DNA from: Owenia fusiformis
Lineage: Eukaryota; Annelida; Polychaeta; Sabellida; Oweniidae
Reading direction: 5' to 3'
Length of the DNA stretch: 64,000 nt
Assembly (NCBI GenBank): GCA_903813345.2
Contig: CAIIXF020000002.1
Location: forward strand, 3,574,001-3,638,000
The number at the start of each line of letters is the position of its first letter. The stretch's first letter is position 1. Of the stretch, positions 32,337 through 44,829 are shown piece by piece. The position numbers and the translations under genes are program-made. The notes below the pieces were generated by a model. It was given only the letters and a program-made list of their open reading frames with translations, searched no databases and was not told where the DNA came from.

Positions 32337-33593
32337 ACGATGCCCATGTCAAGCAGCGTGCATACTAGGCACGCAGTTTGAAACTCTGACAAACTGCGCG
32401 CATATTTCAAAATGTGAGACGGGGAGGACACGACTCCCAAAAAGAGCCAAAATACGAAAAATACAAGGTTAGTCTCGTTCTAAAGATAGTACCATTCTGT
32501 GAAGATGAACTTAATTTACTCATAGTACTCAATGTTTTTCCCGATGTAAACCTAGTTATCTCAATATAAGGGTCTTAAGTAACTTCTGTGTTCAAAATTT
32601 ACAGTGTAAAGTTATATCTATGTCTTTTTATCGTCATTTGCCGTTTTATTCAGCCATTGTGTCTGTGTATGCTAGAATATATAGGATCACTCCATCTGAT
32701 TAAAACAGCAAAGTTTGTGTTCAAAACGATAATACGCCATAAACTTGATTTAAACATTTTTCTTGTCAAACTGCGCGCCTATATTCACATGTATTTCCCA
32801 AACTGCGTGCCTTCTATTTCAAAACTGCTTGCCTATCCAAGCTTGTTTTGTATTATTAGAAAACACAAGCGCCATACAAGGCACATATGTGTCTAATAGT
32901 AGAACCCCATAATTGAAACACTATGAGAGTCCATCCACCAAGATGGTGATCTGAAAATAAATGTTTTTTTCGTTCCCAACTTAATTGTCACTTCTATTAT
33001 ACATTTTGACTTTCAATATGAAAATCTCATAAAATCTGACGATAAAGCAAAATTTCCAAAGCTACATCGAAAACACCTATACGTGCCTCTGTAGAAATTC
33101 CAATGATAATATGTAGTTTTAATAGTGTATGCGCACAGATTGTAATTTCTGGCTAAAATAGGCGCGCAGTTTGTGGTTTATTTCTTTTTAATCTCCTGAT
33201 TATCTGTTTTATTTCGAAATATTTTGAATTAAACATGATAAATGTGTAAGGAATTAAATATAAAACGAGTCTAAAGTATTTGTCATTTATGTTTAAAGTG
33301 CTAGATCGATTTACGTATAAATTCCCATTAAATCAGTGACGAAAATGCCATTAATCTGCTTGTGTTTTAAAACTAAGATTCATTTGCACACAGTTTTTGC
33401 TAGTATTTGCAAGATTCGTATATTCGCCACAGAATGAACGCATTGAACAAGAAAACAATGCAGGATAAATGTCTTTAAATAACGTTTCAAAATACAGACT
33501 CCAACTTAAATGATCCAATGTTCTTAGGCACGCAGTTTGTGATCGAAACAAACTGCGTGCCTAAGTAGGCGCGCAGCTTGACATGGGCACCGT
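32337..33593. mobile_element. 1.26 kb TIR element with repeated CAAACTGCGCGCCT motif
   Basis: The tips ACGATGCCCATGTCAAGC and GCTTGACATGGGCACCGT are inverts. The motif CAAACTGCGYGCCT, in either direction, occurs at about 32367, 32390, 32767, 32799, 32822, 33160, 33526, 33549 and 33567. Near the right end two face each other as a hairpin. No transposase is found; the 102-codon frame at 32588-32896 contains three of the motifs. Confidence 0.68.
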
Positions 33594-33599
33594 TTTATA

Positions 33600-34900
33600 T
33601 TATATATATTTCAAATTATATTCTTACCATTTAAAAGATGACCATCAAATTGACAATATGTAAAAATTTCAGATTTTTTAATGACTGGTTTAAGAGAAAC
33701 GTGTGTTCAAAAAGTTCACCATATCGATACCCATCCTTTAAGAAAGCTCAGTCTTTCACTTTTCGATGATGAGACAATTCAAATGAGATGGCAGCGGTCA
33801 TGAGACATAATATTCAATATTGGGGCTGGGTGATGAGCTATTGATGAAACAAGGGGGGTGGGTATTTTAACTATTTTTTACTTATAGCAGATATAGACAG
33901 GCCTATAAATTATCAATTTAGCATCATTTATTTAGCTATTGAAAAGTACGGGTCTCAAGTTTGCAATGCACATGGTTTCAGATTAGCAATGCACGGGGTT
34001 GCCTGGTTACCCTATCATACCAAACGAGTTCTCACTACGTTCTCGAAAACGGGCTTAAACTGTGTACGAACGGACGAACTAAGAACCGTTTAGAGTCACA
34101 AACTTCATGAGAACGTAAAAGACAAGCTGGACGTACTACAAACGGAACTGTCGTACTTCAATCCTACGTTTTTACTGAAGTTTTTAGAACGAATTAAATG
34201 TCTTAGGACGTATTGAGAACGAGGTAGATCTAATTGCAAACTCCTATAAAATGATTAAGGACGTATTAACGACTGCTTATAATGAACGGGTTAGCAAAAT
34301 AAGCTATCACACCAAAACTACTGTAGTTGCCACTGCGTTCTTCAAAACGTTGCTTGGAACTGGAAACAGCTGTGTGCAAACGGAACGAACGTAGCTGAAA
34401 CTTTCTACGGCCATTTACGAACTTCATGGACGTGCTCCGATGGGAAAGTAACTCATTTTGCCATTGCGTGTCACACCGACATGGTGCGACCTTAAAAAAA
34501 ACGCGAATGAGATGAACCAGGGACATAAAATGTCTCTGGATGAACGCAAGTATTGACTGGAAGAATCAAGAGTATGTGGCTTGGATATGGCAAATTGATC
34601 ACAGATTGTTGCCATACATTCACTAAAATTATGTTAATCTAATGAAAAATGTAAATACCGATTGATTTTGGGGTCCTTCTCACAATTTTAAAATGTATGG
34701 AATTACTCCTCCACCTATCGGCATTTCTTGAAATTTATCCTGTTAGGACTCACTCTCAAAAGCCAAAACACAGTAATCTCAACCGAACGTAAAAATTGAA
34801 AAGTTGTTGATGCTATCACCAAAAAGTTGGCAAGACAAAAAAATCATATATTATATAGAAGAAAAATCAAAAAGTTTTCAAGACAAAAAAAATCAAACAT
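33600..34900. other. Gene-free stretch with diverged ACG-rich repeats
   Basis: About 33995-34460 has two loosely similar blocks (AGCTATCA.ACCAAA..., then ACTGTGTRCRAACGGA). They look like an old tandem duplication. The minus-strand frames at 34266-34526 and 34424-34615 have no recognisable domain. 34800-34920 repeats AAGACAAAAAAATCA twice just next to the tRNA. Confidence 0.4.
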
Positions 34901-34928
34901 TATATAAATCAAAAATCAAAAGTTATTC

Positions 34929-35000
34929 AGGTTCTACCGAGATTTGAACTCGGATCGCAGGATTCAGAGTCCTGAGTGCTAACCATTACACCATAGAACC
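34929..35000 (-). tRNA. tRNA-Gln (CTG anticodon)
   Basis: On the minus strand the 72-nt cloverleaf is complete. The acceptor stem GGTTCTA pairs with TAGAACC, the D arm contains TGGTGTAATGGTTAGCA (A box), the anticodon stem AGGACT/ATCCT closes a CTCTGAA-type loop giving CTG, and the T arm contains GAGTTCAAATCTC (B box). It closely matches the eukaryotic nuclear tRNA-Gln layout. A TTTT run 7-10 nt downstream on its strand (34918-34921) would stop RNA polymerase III. There is no intron, and CCA is not encoded, as expected. Confidence 0.96.
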
Positions 35001-35004
35001 AGTT

Positions 35005-35960
35005 GAAGGATCTCCGCTGATTTTAACCTAATTATTTTCTGCAAATTATAAAAATGAATAAAAATGTTTTTTTGTAATAATTTGGCAGAAAGCATGTGAT
35101 TTGAACGACCGCGATAGTTTTTTTAGTTCGTCTCCTTATTTTTGCCTAAATTCAATGCAATATAAGCATGTAAACAAATTGTAATCCGCGAAGCATTATG
35201 ACTCATATGTCATACTTTGCGGGAATCCGGCAAAAAAAACAGTCAACTTTTCATTGGGAATATTACTATCAATACAAGATTTTCAACCGGTGTGGTAAGT
35301 TGATTTAATTTATTTTATACCTATCTCACAATTTGTAGAAACTTAAAGTAATGTTATGAGTAAATCAGGGTGAATTTGACGATTGAAATTATATCAACAA
35401 AATTCTATCCAAATTTTTATGGGTCAAGTCTGGGTCAACGGAATACCGTCATTAAAGTTGTGTTTGTCCGAGATTTCCATCACCTTATGTGCAAATACAT
35501 ATTGCTTTTTAAAGTAAATTAAATGGACATGTAATGATGCATTTAATTTTTAAAACAATTGTGTATTTCTTTGTGTATTTTGATGATAGAAAACGGTGAC
35601 AAACTTCAGCCCCTCAAGTGGGCGTGTACACATAGATTCCAGGCGAAGCCAATTAACATACTTGTTTTACAATGATATTATACATATTGACCATGTTGGA
35701 TAATCAGTTATGTTCATGTTATTATAATATATGATATGCCTGTCTGATGATGTCTGTTACTCGAACACCTGATGATGTATCATAGTTTTATTGAACCTTG
35801 ACCTCACGATGAATCATGGCTTTTTGCATCTAGAATGTTGCGTCCGTCCATCCCTTCTCATTGAATGTTGAAACAAAACAAAGGCATGTCATTCTCACTT
35901 CTCATGTATGTACGGCATGCATGGCAGTTGAAAATTTTGATAATTATTGAGCATTTGCGT
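35005..35960. other. Gene-free stretch
   Basis: AT-rich sequence with short GATGATG-type patches near 35750. I see no supported gene or element. Confidence 0.5.
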
Positions 35961-35979
35961 GATTGAAATTTATGTGTTC

Positions 35980-36215
35980 AAATTATCAAATGGCTCCAAA
36001 TAATTGCTTTTTTTGTGGAGGTTATCAAATGGCCTCACATAGCTGCTTGGTTTTTGTGGAGGTTATCAAATGGCCTCACATAGCTGCTTGGTTTTTGTCG
36101 AGGCATCTAATGGCCTCACATAGATGCTTGGTTTTTGTGCTTTGTTTTGTCATCACATCAAATGGCCTCAATTATAGCTGCTTTGTTTTGCCATTTCATG
36201 AAATGGCCTCACAGA
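35980..36215. repeat. Minisatellite of about 45-bp units
   Basis: The unit GGTTATCAAATGGCCTCACATAGCTGCTTGGTTTTTGTGGA is repeated about five times with drift toward the right. The 91-codon frame across it is a repeat product. Confidence 0.85.
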
Positions 36216-36931
36216 TTCATCATTTTGGTATCAATTGATATGCAACTATAAATTATATTTGACTGTGGGGACTCTTATGGTTAGTTAGTGCATCGGCATC
36301 CCCAGGAGGAGTACATTGGGGGCGACCACATCTCCTTTTTTGATCCTATCTTACTTTTTCCCATGCAGGAATTCGCAGAGCTGAGGAAAAGGTAACTCAA
36401 AGCAAAGAATGTTTTCTGGCAGAAGAGGCGGAGAAGCCATAGTTACCACCAGCGGATCTAGACGGGGGCGTGGGGCCCCCTAAAAAGTCGGAAAATTCAT
36501 CTTTTTCCTTTACCGCTTTTTACAAAATTTGACTCTTCGGTCACAGTTATTATCACACGTCCCCCCTAACACAAAATCCTGGACCCGCCCGTGGTTACGA
36601 TGATGAAAAGACTGCGTTTTTTATTTATGAGATGTAGACACACCCACCCCCCCCCTTGGGAAAATCCTGGGGACGCCCCTGTAGTAGTTTGTGGATGGAT
36701 TCAGGTTTCACATGATACTACATGTCAGTATGTATAATTGTCAGTGTCTTATATACCTCACAGGTTTCTAAACAACTTATGACTGGTGTGTTTGGACTAT
36801 TTAAAGTTGCATTTGGTATTTCATGCATTTGGTATTTCATGCATTGTTTCGCCTATTCAGTGATCTCCTTGGATCATGTAAGCAATCTAATGTTGCTGTC
36901 AAGAGAAAATTAGACTTCTCTTAATGTCAGG

Positions 36932-37131
36932 CAGGCCCGAACCCTTCAACCCCCCCCCCCCCCCCCCCCCGCCGGCCAAAAATTCTTTCAAAATCATGTA
37001 GTTTTTCACCATTTGAGCACTTATCAAGTAATTTTAGCCATATTTGGGCCAAAATTGTCAAATGTGAACCCCCCTCTGGAAATTTTTGAAAACCGAACCG
37101 GCCTCCTTGGCAAATCCTGGTTACAGGCCTG
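36932..37131. mobile_element. MITE of the CAGGCCCGTAGCCAGG family, copy 1
   Basis: It begins CAGGCCCG and a long C run, contains GGCCAAAAATTCTTTCAAAATCATG, TTTTTCACCATTTGAGCAC, TTTGGGCCAAAATTGTCAAATGTGAAC, and ends TTGGCAAATCCTGGTTACAGGCCTG. The same body occurs at 50878-51087 and in pieces near 54415 and 61548. Confidence 0.7.
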
Positions 37132-37139
37132 TCGCAGGC

Positions 37140-38240
37140 ATGAATGTTTTTGGCTACAATACATCAAATATACAATGGTGTGATAGATAAACAGATGCAT
37201 AAACCTGCAAAAATGGGTGTACCTTTCTCAGTTGATTGATCTCACTTAAAATAGAGCCTCATATAGTCAAAGAAACTAAAGATAGGTGGCACTGATGCTG
37301 GGTCATTCAATTATGACATCATTGAATTTTTGGAATTCATGAATATGATTTGTATTTTAAAAGTATGATTTGATTTATAAATATTGATTTGTAACAAAAT
37401 TTAAATCTTAGAGTATCTTTTTATGAAAGATGTTGGACGATGAATGGTTGTTTACTAACTAGAAAACTGTTTGTTTTTTGTTTGTTTGCTTGTTAATGTG
37501 TTGGTGGGTTGGTGGCAAGGCCATATGCTAATTACCATATATCAACTTTAACCCATTGTCCCAAGCAGATCAAGATGTAACATTGCATATTTTCTATATC
37601 CTTGCTGGCCAATTAGTAGTTCCCACAGTAACATGTGTCAACACTTATCTGGTGTGCATTTAATAGTGCAGGCTAACTAGTGTATAGCGAACACTTCTCT
37701 CATCCGAACACCACCTCTATGTTGAACACCATTTACCTAGAAATTCCACACAATTTTTAACTTTATTCACAATTAAGTTAAATCTTGACAGACAAATGCT
37801 ACTACTTACAAGGTGTAATATGCAAACACACCCCTTTAGCCACACTCTGTCAGTACGCACAGGTTTCACTGGAGGCCCCTATTCATACAGTACTACATGT
37901 ATAGGTTCAATGTAAAACAGATTGGGCAAGTTACTAATTACCCTCTCTAAGACATTGACTTCATATCCACTCTTCAAATTAAACATATTTTTGATCCAAT
38001 AAGACATGGGTTCTACAGCCTTTACTCTCTCTCTCTCTTGGGAGGGAGTATTGATAAAGGGTTAGTGAAATAGAGGGTCTCTGATGAATTTGAATGCTGA
38101 TGAGTTTATGTTGTCTGAAAATCACAACGTTAGATTATACCTTCTGTCTATAAGTAGCTAACATTCATTCTCGCACATACAACATTCATAAAAGCCATCA
38201 AAGATTCATTTGAGATTATGAAGATTTATCAGCAGCAGAT
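37140..38240. other. Gene-free stretch
   Basis: No supported gene. 37680-37745 has GAACAC-rich sequence resembling part of the CTGAACACC MITE family seen further right. Confidence 0.4.
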
Positions 38241-38254
38241 TCAGAGATTTCGTA

Positions 38255-38575
38255 AAATGATTTGTAATAGTGAGAGGAGAGTACAGTAATCCAATGATTG
38301 ATCAGGTTAGCTTTAAAAATTTGTGATTTGTGATAATGAGAGGAGAGTACAGTTATCCAATGATTGATCAGGGTAGCTTTAAAAATATGTGATGGTGAGA
38401 GGAGAGTACAGTTATCCAATGATTAATTAGGGTAGCTTTAAAAATTTGTGATGGTGAGAGGAGAGTACAGTTATCAAATGATTGATCAGGGTAGCTTTAA
38501 AAATATGTGATAGTGAGAGGAGAGAACAGTTATCCAATGATTGATCAGGGTATCTTTAAAAATTTGTTTAGAGAA
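38255..38575. repeat. Minisatellite of about 60-bp units
   Basis: The unit GTGATAATGAGAGGAGAGTACAGTTATCCAATGATTGATCAGGGTAGCTTTAAAAATTT is present about five times with few changes. Minus-strand frames across it are repeat products. Confidence 0.88.
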
Positions 38576-38579
38576 TTCA

Positions 38580-40100
38580 TGCTGACCTGAACCAACCCCT
38601 TGTACATGTTTGCCTTACTCACTGTGTAACAAAACCTTTAATTCATGTCTGTATAACTGAAATAGTGAAGGTTCTATTTACTGAGAACCAATGGTAAATA
38701 AAACTGCAGTGTGTTTTTCAAAAACTTTATGACATATTTTATACAAGTTGTTTTTACGCTACGCTGTATGCCCTTTACATTTGTTTAAGTGTGGGAAAAT
38801 TCATGTCATTTAATTGATAAATGAATTTAGTATTTTTTCAGTACATCTACACTTTGATACCAACAGTTGCAAAAATAGGGCCAAAAATATGTCAAAACCC
38901 TGATTTGGTTGCATGCATTCATGTTAATTGCCGTGTACAATGCAAAATGTTTTTTTTCATATTCAGTGTCCGTCCATGCACATGTATGAATTTCAATATG
39001 TTAAAATTACATTGGAAAAGTTAAATGCTTGAAGATTTTAATTCGACTTATAATGCCCATGGCACAAAACAACAATTATGAAAATTAAAAATAACTTGCA
39101 TGTTCTGGCCATATACTTTTTTTAAAGTGTATGTTCACACTTGGTTAATGACTTAAAGGAGTTGTCTCATCCAATAATGACTTAAAGGAGTTGTCCCATC
39201 CAATTTAATTTATACCGATTGAAAACTTGCAACATAAATAGACTTTGACTCATAAATCTCTTTTTTGTAAATATTATCTAACATATAGAATATTACCATT
39301 TAGTGATTAGCTTGATTACTACCAAATAAGGATCATTGTTCCAACATTAGTCTAGCTACAAGCCTTTGTGTCCTATCTACTACACCTCTGTTAGAAGTTT
39401 TCAAATGTCTAATCAAGTAGTGGGAGGGGGGGGGGGTTACAGGGGATTTTAGTTAGACCATTTCAACATTTTTAAGGGCACTTTATTAAACAACTAATGT
39501 GTATGAGCAATTTTAGGATCAGGATTACATAGACTGCATCTTTAATTGTTATTGCATTGAATAGTTTTTTATGAATTTGATAAAGAGTTGATGTCATTGT
39601 GTTTTGGTTTCATTTTCATATTTTGTATAACACAAGCTTATAGCATTACCTTTTATTGAGCAATGTAAGGCAATCATCAAACAGAATATACTATCTATAA
39701 ACTCTTTGTCCTTATATGGCATACAATATTCATATGTCCATATATGGAGTGCTTTGTTACATTTACTGTGAATTGATAACAAATGTACAAAATTTCGATA
39801 TTAATAATTGTGAATATTTGAATGATTTGCATTGTAAAATTAGGAGTGTAATTTATCTCAAATCGCAATGAACCTTCTAAGTAGATATAAGATTCCCCCC
39901 TCCCCCTCCTTCCTGTGTTCTGATCTCATGTCTATATTCATCACAAGGTTGTGGTTAGGCCATTGCACTTTAATATGTGTTTTGCGTTCTTTTTGTTTTA
40001 ATGTACATGTAAGTGTACTTTATATCATGATGATTGTTGTGAATGAAATTCAAAATGGACAATCTCTATGTGAATGGTCAAGACTCTAAGAGATAAGATA
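38580..40100. other. Gene-free stretch
   Basis: AT-rich, no supported gene. AATGACTTAAAGGAGTTGTC is duplicated at 39148 and 39178. A G run is at about 39425. Confidence 0.5.
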
Positions 40101-40104
40101 TTTA

Positions 40105-40866
40105 GTCTAAACTTATCCTGTTCCCGGACTATAGTCCTGTACGGAGCCAATACATTTGCCTGTACGATTACAACTTGGGAGAATTATCTACGCCCCTTCC
40201 ACTTAAGAAACCTACCTCAATGCATTCTAGAACTCAAAATGTAACTTCTAATATATTGGAACCGCCGATTGTCTGGGTTAGTTGGCAGAACGAGGTCTTT
40301 TTGTTTCTTGTGGCTCTTTTGGTCGAAGTTCGATTAAGATGGCGGTTATAACGGAATTTCCCGAACTCTTCCGTAATAGCACGAACTTGGTTTTTCGTTA
40401 CTTCACTTCCATGTAAAATGGATTTGTTTCCGGTAAGAAACATTGTTTAACCATTCGGTATACAGTTAAGAGCATAGGATGTCGACATGGCAGTAAATAT
40501 TGAAAATATTGTCCGAAATTTTCGAAATTCCCTCTTACCCGAAACAAATCCATTTTACACGGAAGTGACGTAACGAAAAACCAAGTTCGTGCTATTACGG
40601 AAGAGTTCGGGAAATTCCGTTATAACCGCCATCTTAATCGAACTTCGACCAAAAGAGCCATAAGAAACAAAAAGACCTCGTTCTGCCAACTAACCCAGAC
40701 AATCGGCGGTTCCAATATATTAGAAGTTACATTTTGAGTTGTAGAATGCATTGAGGTAGGTTTCTTAAGTGGAAGGGGTGTAGATAATTCTCCCAAGTTG
40801 TAATCGTACAGGCAAATGTATTGGCTCCGTACAGGACTATAGTCCTGGAACGGGATAAGTCTAAAC
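40105..40866. mobile_element. 746-bp near-perfect foldback element with 8-bp target duplication
   Basis: GTCTAAAC stands on both sides (40105-40112, 40859-40866). The element 40113-40858 starts TTATCCTGTTCCCGGACTAT and ends with the inverted form. Its arms are about 330 bp each and differ at only a few positions, and the unpaired centre (about 40445-40530) is under 100 bp. Minus-strand frames at 40234-40443 and 40620-40868 are arm sequence. The 8-bp duplication suggests a hAT-like mover. Arm similarity implies recent origin or arm-to-arm conversion. Confidence 0.9.
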
Positions 40867-41199
40867 AAGTATTTGTGATTACTGATATTTAGTAAATATA
40901 CTAAATACTTTGAATATTTGTCACTGATTTATAAATTATTATGTAGTTTCAAATTGTATCTCTACCCCTTGTGAGTAAAAGGTGTGTACCTGAGTTGGTG
41001 AGGGGAGGGGAGGGGTGGGGTGGGGGTGGTTGGTGGTTCACAAGGCGATGATTACCCTTTCATTGGCATTAATGTGCTAGGTTGTGACCCTCAAGGACCA
41101 GGGCTAGGCTCGATGCATGACTAACTACAATGTTCCCAGCCTTTGATTGTTTTAGTTTGTCATATCATGTCATCATCCAAGCAGAATTCAATACACTCA

Positions 41200-41515
41200 A
41201 TATTATTGCCTCAATTTAGTTTTTGCCTTAATTCGGTTTTTGCCTCAATTTAGATTTTGCCTCAATTCAGTTCTTGCCTCAATTTGTTTTTGCCTTAATT
41301 CAGTTCTTGCCTCAATTTAGTTTTTGCCTTAATTCGGTTTTGCTTCACTTTAGATGCCTCATTTTAGTTTTTGCCTCAATTTAGTTTTTGACTTAATTCA
41401 GTTCTTGCCTCAATTTGGGCATTGCCTTAATTCAGTTCTTGCCTCAATTTGGGTATTGCCTTAATTCAGTTCTTGCCTCAATTTGGGTTTTGGCTCACAA
41501 ATTTGCCTCGCCTAA
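41200..41515. repeat. Minisatellite of about 21-bp units (TTTTTGCCTCAATTTAG)
   Basis: TTGCCTCAATTTAG and TTGCCTTAATTCAG/GG alternate about 14 times, often as a 42-bp double unit. Confidence 0.85.
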
Positions 41516-41519
41516 TTTT

Positions 41520-42530
41520 AGATTTTGGCGACTAGAAACCCCATGCTTAAATTTAACAAAAATAACATGTAAGAGTATTTGGCAAGTGTCTATTTACATG
41601 AAATAGTGCACAGGTATTTTCAGTTGAGATAATCTGGTTGCTTGGAGTTTGCTAAGGACAGAGATACATATTCAAATCCATGCATTATCATGACATGGTG
41701 TTTATACTGCTTTTTGCCTGATTAGACCCAGGCTTTCAAACACCTATAAGCAATAGGAACACTTACCAGTACTTAGGATATGATACATCTGGGATAAGCA
41801 CAAAACTTGATGGGATTGATTGAATTTTGACAGTTTATATCTGGCATTATCTGTTATTGACATGAGTATGAACTTTGATTTGTTGGAAATGGGAGTTTTG
41901 CAGTCGTGATTTTAAACTTATAAACTACTTATTTCTCGTACTTAAATAGCCCTCCCACTGTAGATGCATACATGGTACAAACTGGAGGGTTAATTAACTA
42001 AATATTGATAATTAGGTTCATCAATTGTTTAAGATAAGCACAGTAAGAGATCAATCAAAAGCATACAGATTGAAGTTTTTGTTGTTTACACTGTGATACT
42101 TTCATATCAGTGGCCAGTGGGACAGCACATATCCTGAGGATAGGATAAATTTTGATTGGAGGATAAAATTATTGAGGATGTGAGAACAGAGAGACATTTT
42201 ATTTATTAAGATAAGGTGAGGTCATGGTGACATGCTATCTTTGGTATGTATATATGACCTATGGTGACTCCTCACTTAACAAATAAAGAGCTGGGGTTCT
42301 CATGGATTTTAACATAAAAAAGTCTCCTAGCTTTAGATTGTTTGTGTGAACTTTAGACAATCGCTACATGTATGCATAGACGTGAGGAATTTCAATGCAA
42401 GTGTAGAGCATATTTTAAAAACTTTAGAAGCAACTAACATCTCGTCTGCGGTGCAAATAAGACTTCTGGAAAACTGAAAAATATTTTCAAACTTGTTGCA
42501 AAACATTTCAAAATTCATTGGGATTATCAA
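41520..42530. other. Gene-free stretch
   Basis: AT-rich with no supported gene, RNA or clear element. Confidence 0.5.
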
Positions 42531-42533
42531 AAA

Positions 42534-42755
42534 CAATCAGTAGTTTCTAAAATCATCAGGAGTATCAAAAACAATCATTAGTGTCTTAAATCATCAGAAG
42601 TGCAAAAACTATCAGTAGTGTCAAAAACCATCAGTAGCATCAAAAACCATCAGTTGTGTCAAGAATCACCAGGAGTGCAAAAACTATCAGTAGTGTCAAA
42701 AAGCATCAGTTGTGTCAAAAACCATCAGTAGTGTCAAATATCATCAGGAGTATCG
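42534..42755. repeat. Minisatellite of 18-20-bp units (ATCAGTAGTGTCAAAAACC)
   Basis: About 11 diverged copies of ATCAGTAGTGTCAAAAACC, some with AGGAGT in place of AGTAGT. The 63-codon frame across it is a repeat product. Confidence 0.8.
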
Positions 42756-42759
42756 AAAG

Positions 42760-44420
42760 TAATCAGAATCATGTACCGGTATTAAACTTCCACGAGAAGC
42801 ATAGAATAATTGTTGAGCAGGTAGATCATCTTATCTGTATTGTGTGAGTAAGCGTTTTTTAGCACTTCAACCTCAGGTGTTTTGTTGGTAAACAAATCAT
42901 ATCCTGCTGTCAGAAACAAACAAATAATGCATGTTAATAACTAACTAAGTACAATATCAAATCTCTAAATTATAATGATGTAAACGACCATGTTGACATT
43001 AATGCAACTTTTGAGATAACTTTAAACGAGTTAGCAAATATGAACGCTGTGATCAATCCCGAGAACATATAATAAAAAGAAACCAAAACAGGACCACATG
43101 ATCGTGTGAGTAATATCCCAATGAAGTCATATTTTGTATATTCTGAGAATGAGCTGTGATTAATACAACTGCATTAATGTAGTGACTGAGTCATAGGAGC
43201 CTATCTGAAGACACAGGGGAGAAAGGCATGTGTACCAGCTGACTCAGCTAGTCGAAATTAGATCGACACTGATGAATACAATAGTAGGATATTTAGCAAA
43301 AAGATACCAGTGTATTATCAGTTTGCATTGGTATTTTGGATATTTGGAATAAAGCAGTATTTGGATACATTGAGGATTTAGCAAATCTGCATGGTGCATA
43401 TTAGTAGGGGATTTGAAACAAAAATAGCACGTTTTAGGATTAAAAACAGTGTGGTACAAAAACATTAAAGATTTAAGGATATATACAGGGTGAGACATAT
43501 TGAGGATTTTTGGATTATCTGCAACTACAGGGTGTCTCATATTATGATGATGGATGTAATGTTATTTGGAGGTGACTGTGAATGGACGAGGAGGTCTTCT
43601 ATAGATGAGTTAGGGTAGGTGTTGTTACCCTGTACCTGTGTCATTTGTAGTAGATGTCTCCCCTTATGAAGTCTAAGGCCCATATTTAATTTCATGTGCT
43701 CCCCTCATGTAGATCTGCTACATGAGGGGATGATATTAAACTCCGCATTTTGTTTGATTTGCTCCCTTCATGTAGATTTGCTCCTCTTATGAAGATAAAC
43801 TCCATAATTATGTGCATATGCTCCCTTCATGTCCCTTTATCCTTGTTTTCTCACAACTAAACTTGAAGCAAATAAGTTTATTTCCTGGCCTAAAATAATA
43901 CAAAACACAAGCATACATTGTACATGTGTGTGAATGTAAAATATTTTTGTTAGGACTTTAAGTGAGTTTGAGAATGGAATGTGAAACGCAAGAATGTATT
44001 TGTTAAGGTTTACTCCTTTCGTAAGATGTATGCACTGGGTGGCTTTAAGACTGCTACTTCCTTCTTGATCAGTTATAAACATTGGATTTTTATGTGTCTG
44101 GTCAGTATAAGGAGATACGATGTACTGAGGGAAAGAGGTACATCAGGGGTTGGGATAACCATTGAAACAGCAGGGTCAAATAATAATATCTAAAAATGAG
44201 TGTATTTAGGATAGATTATCCCATATACTTTAATCAAGGTTAAGATACCCTTTGGAAAGTAATGCATTTCATCTATGTTAAAAATAAAATTATATTTTGG
44301 GTCAACACCCCCCCCTCCTCAAAATGTAACTGGTGATAAATGTTAATTTCTGTGTGAAAATTATTGGATGGTTAACTATGTATACAAGGAGGCATTCTGT
44401 CATTTCACGATGACATTCAA
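42760..44420. other. Gene-free stretch with a small perfect hairpin
   Basis: At 43701-43729, CCCCTCATGTAG and CTACATGAGGGG form a 12-bp perfect stem with a 5-base loop; related CTCCCTTCATGTAGATTTGCTCC sequence follows. TACAGGGTGAGACATATT (near 43484) and TACAGGGTGTCTCATATT (near 43528) are similar direct copies of a mariner-MITE-like tip. No supported gene. Confidence 0.5.
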
Positions 44421-44425
44421 AATAA

Positions 44426-44826
44426 TACAGTTAAACCTATGTAATCTGAACATTACTGTGACTGGTCCAAGGTGTTCAGATTAGCAAGTGTTCACATTTC
44501 AAGGTTCCTTAATATGTGAATCAATGGGAAAACCAAGAAAAGTGTTCACATTTCAAGGTTCCTCAATATGTGAATCAATGGGAAAACCAAGAAAAGTGTT
44601 CACATTTCAAGGTTCCTTAATATGTGAATCAATGGGAAAACCAAGAAAAGTGTTCACATTTCAAGGTTCCTTAATATGTGAATCAATGGGAAAACCAAGA
44701 AAAAGTGTTCACATTTCAAGGTTCCTTAATATGTGAATCAATGTGAAAACCAAGAAAAGGTGTTCACATTCTAGTTCACATTAAGAGATGTTCAGATTAG
44801 AGTGTTCAGATATATAAGTTTTATTG
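44426..44826. mobile_element. CTGAACACC-family MITE expanded by a 54-bp tandem repeat
   Basis: The left end ACAGTTAAACCTATGTAATCTGAACA and right end GTGTTCAGATATATAAGTTTTATTGTA are inverts of the family tips (ACAGTAAAACCTGTATATCTGAACACC elsewhere), next to TA. The middle (44486-44762) repeats GTGTTCACATTTCAAGGTTCC, TTAATATGTGAATCAATGGG, AAAACCAAGAAAA five times almost without change. The 82-codon frame is that repeat. Confidence 0.72.
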
Positions 44827-44829
44827 TAT

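Larger units (their letters stand above)
30840..33760. mobile_element. Outer inverted-repeat element holding two nested TIR elements (tentative)
   Basis: GGTATCGATATGGTGAA near 30880 has its complement TTCACCATATCGATACC near 33717, and similarity continues outward (AAAAGT.AAA, AAAGGAT) and inward (TTTCTCTTAAACCA). This suggests an older element whose interior now carries the two elements at 31180 and 32337. Its ends and target duplication are not clear. Confidence 0.4.

Noticed and set aside
36369-36391. Possible 23-bp microexon between CCCATGCAG and GTAACT
   Set aside because: Good-looking sites but no neighbouring exon in phase and a repeat-like context.
41200-41515. CRISPR-like spaced repeats
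   Set aside because: The repeats are contiguous 21-bp units without unique spacers, in animal DNA; a minisatellite.
44488-44736. 82-codon repeat protein
   Set aside because: It is the translation of the 54-bp tandem repeat inside a MITE.
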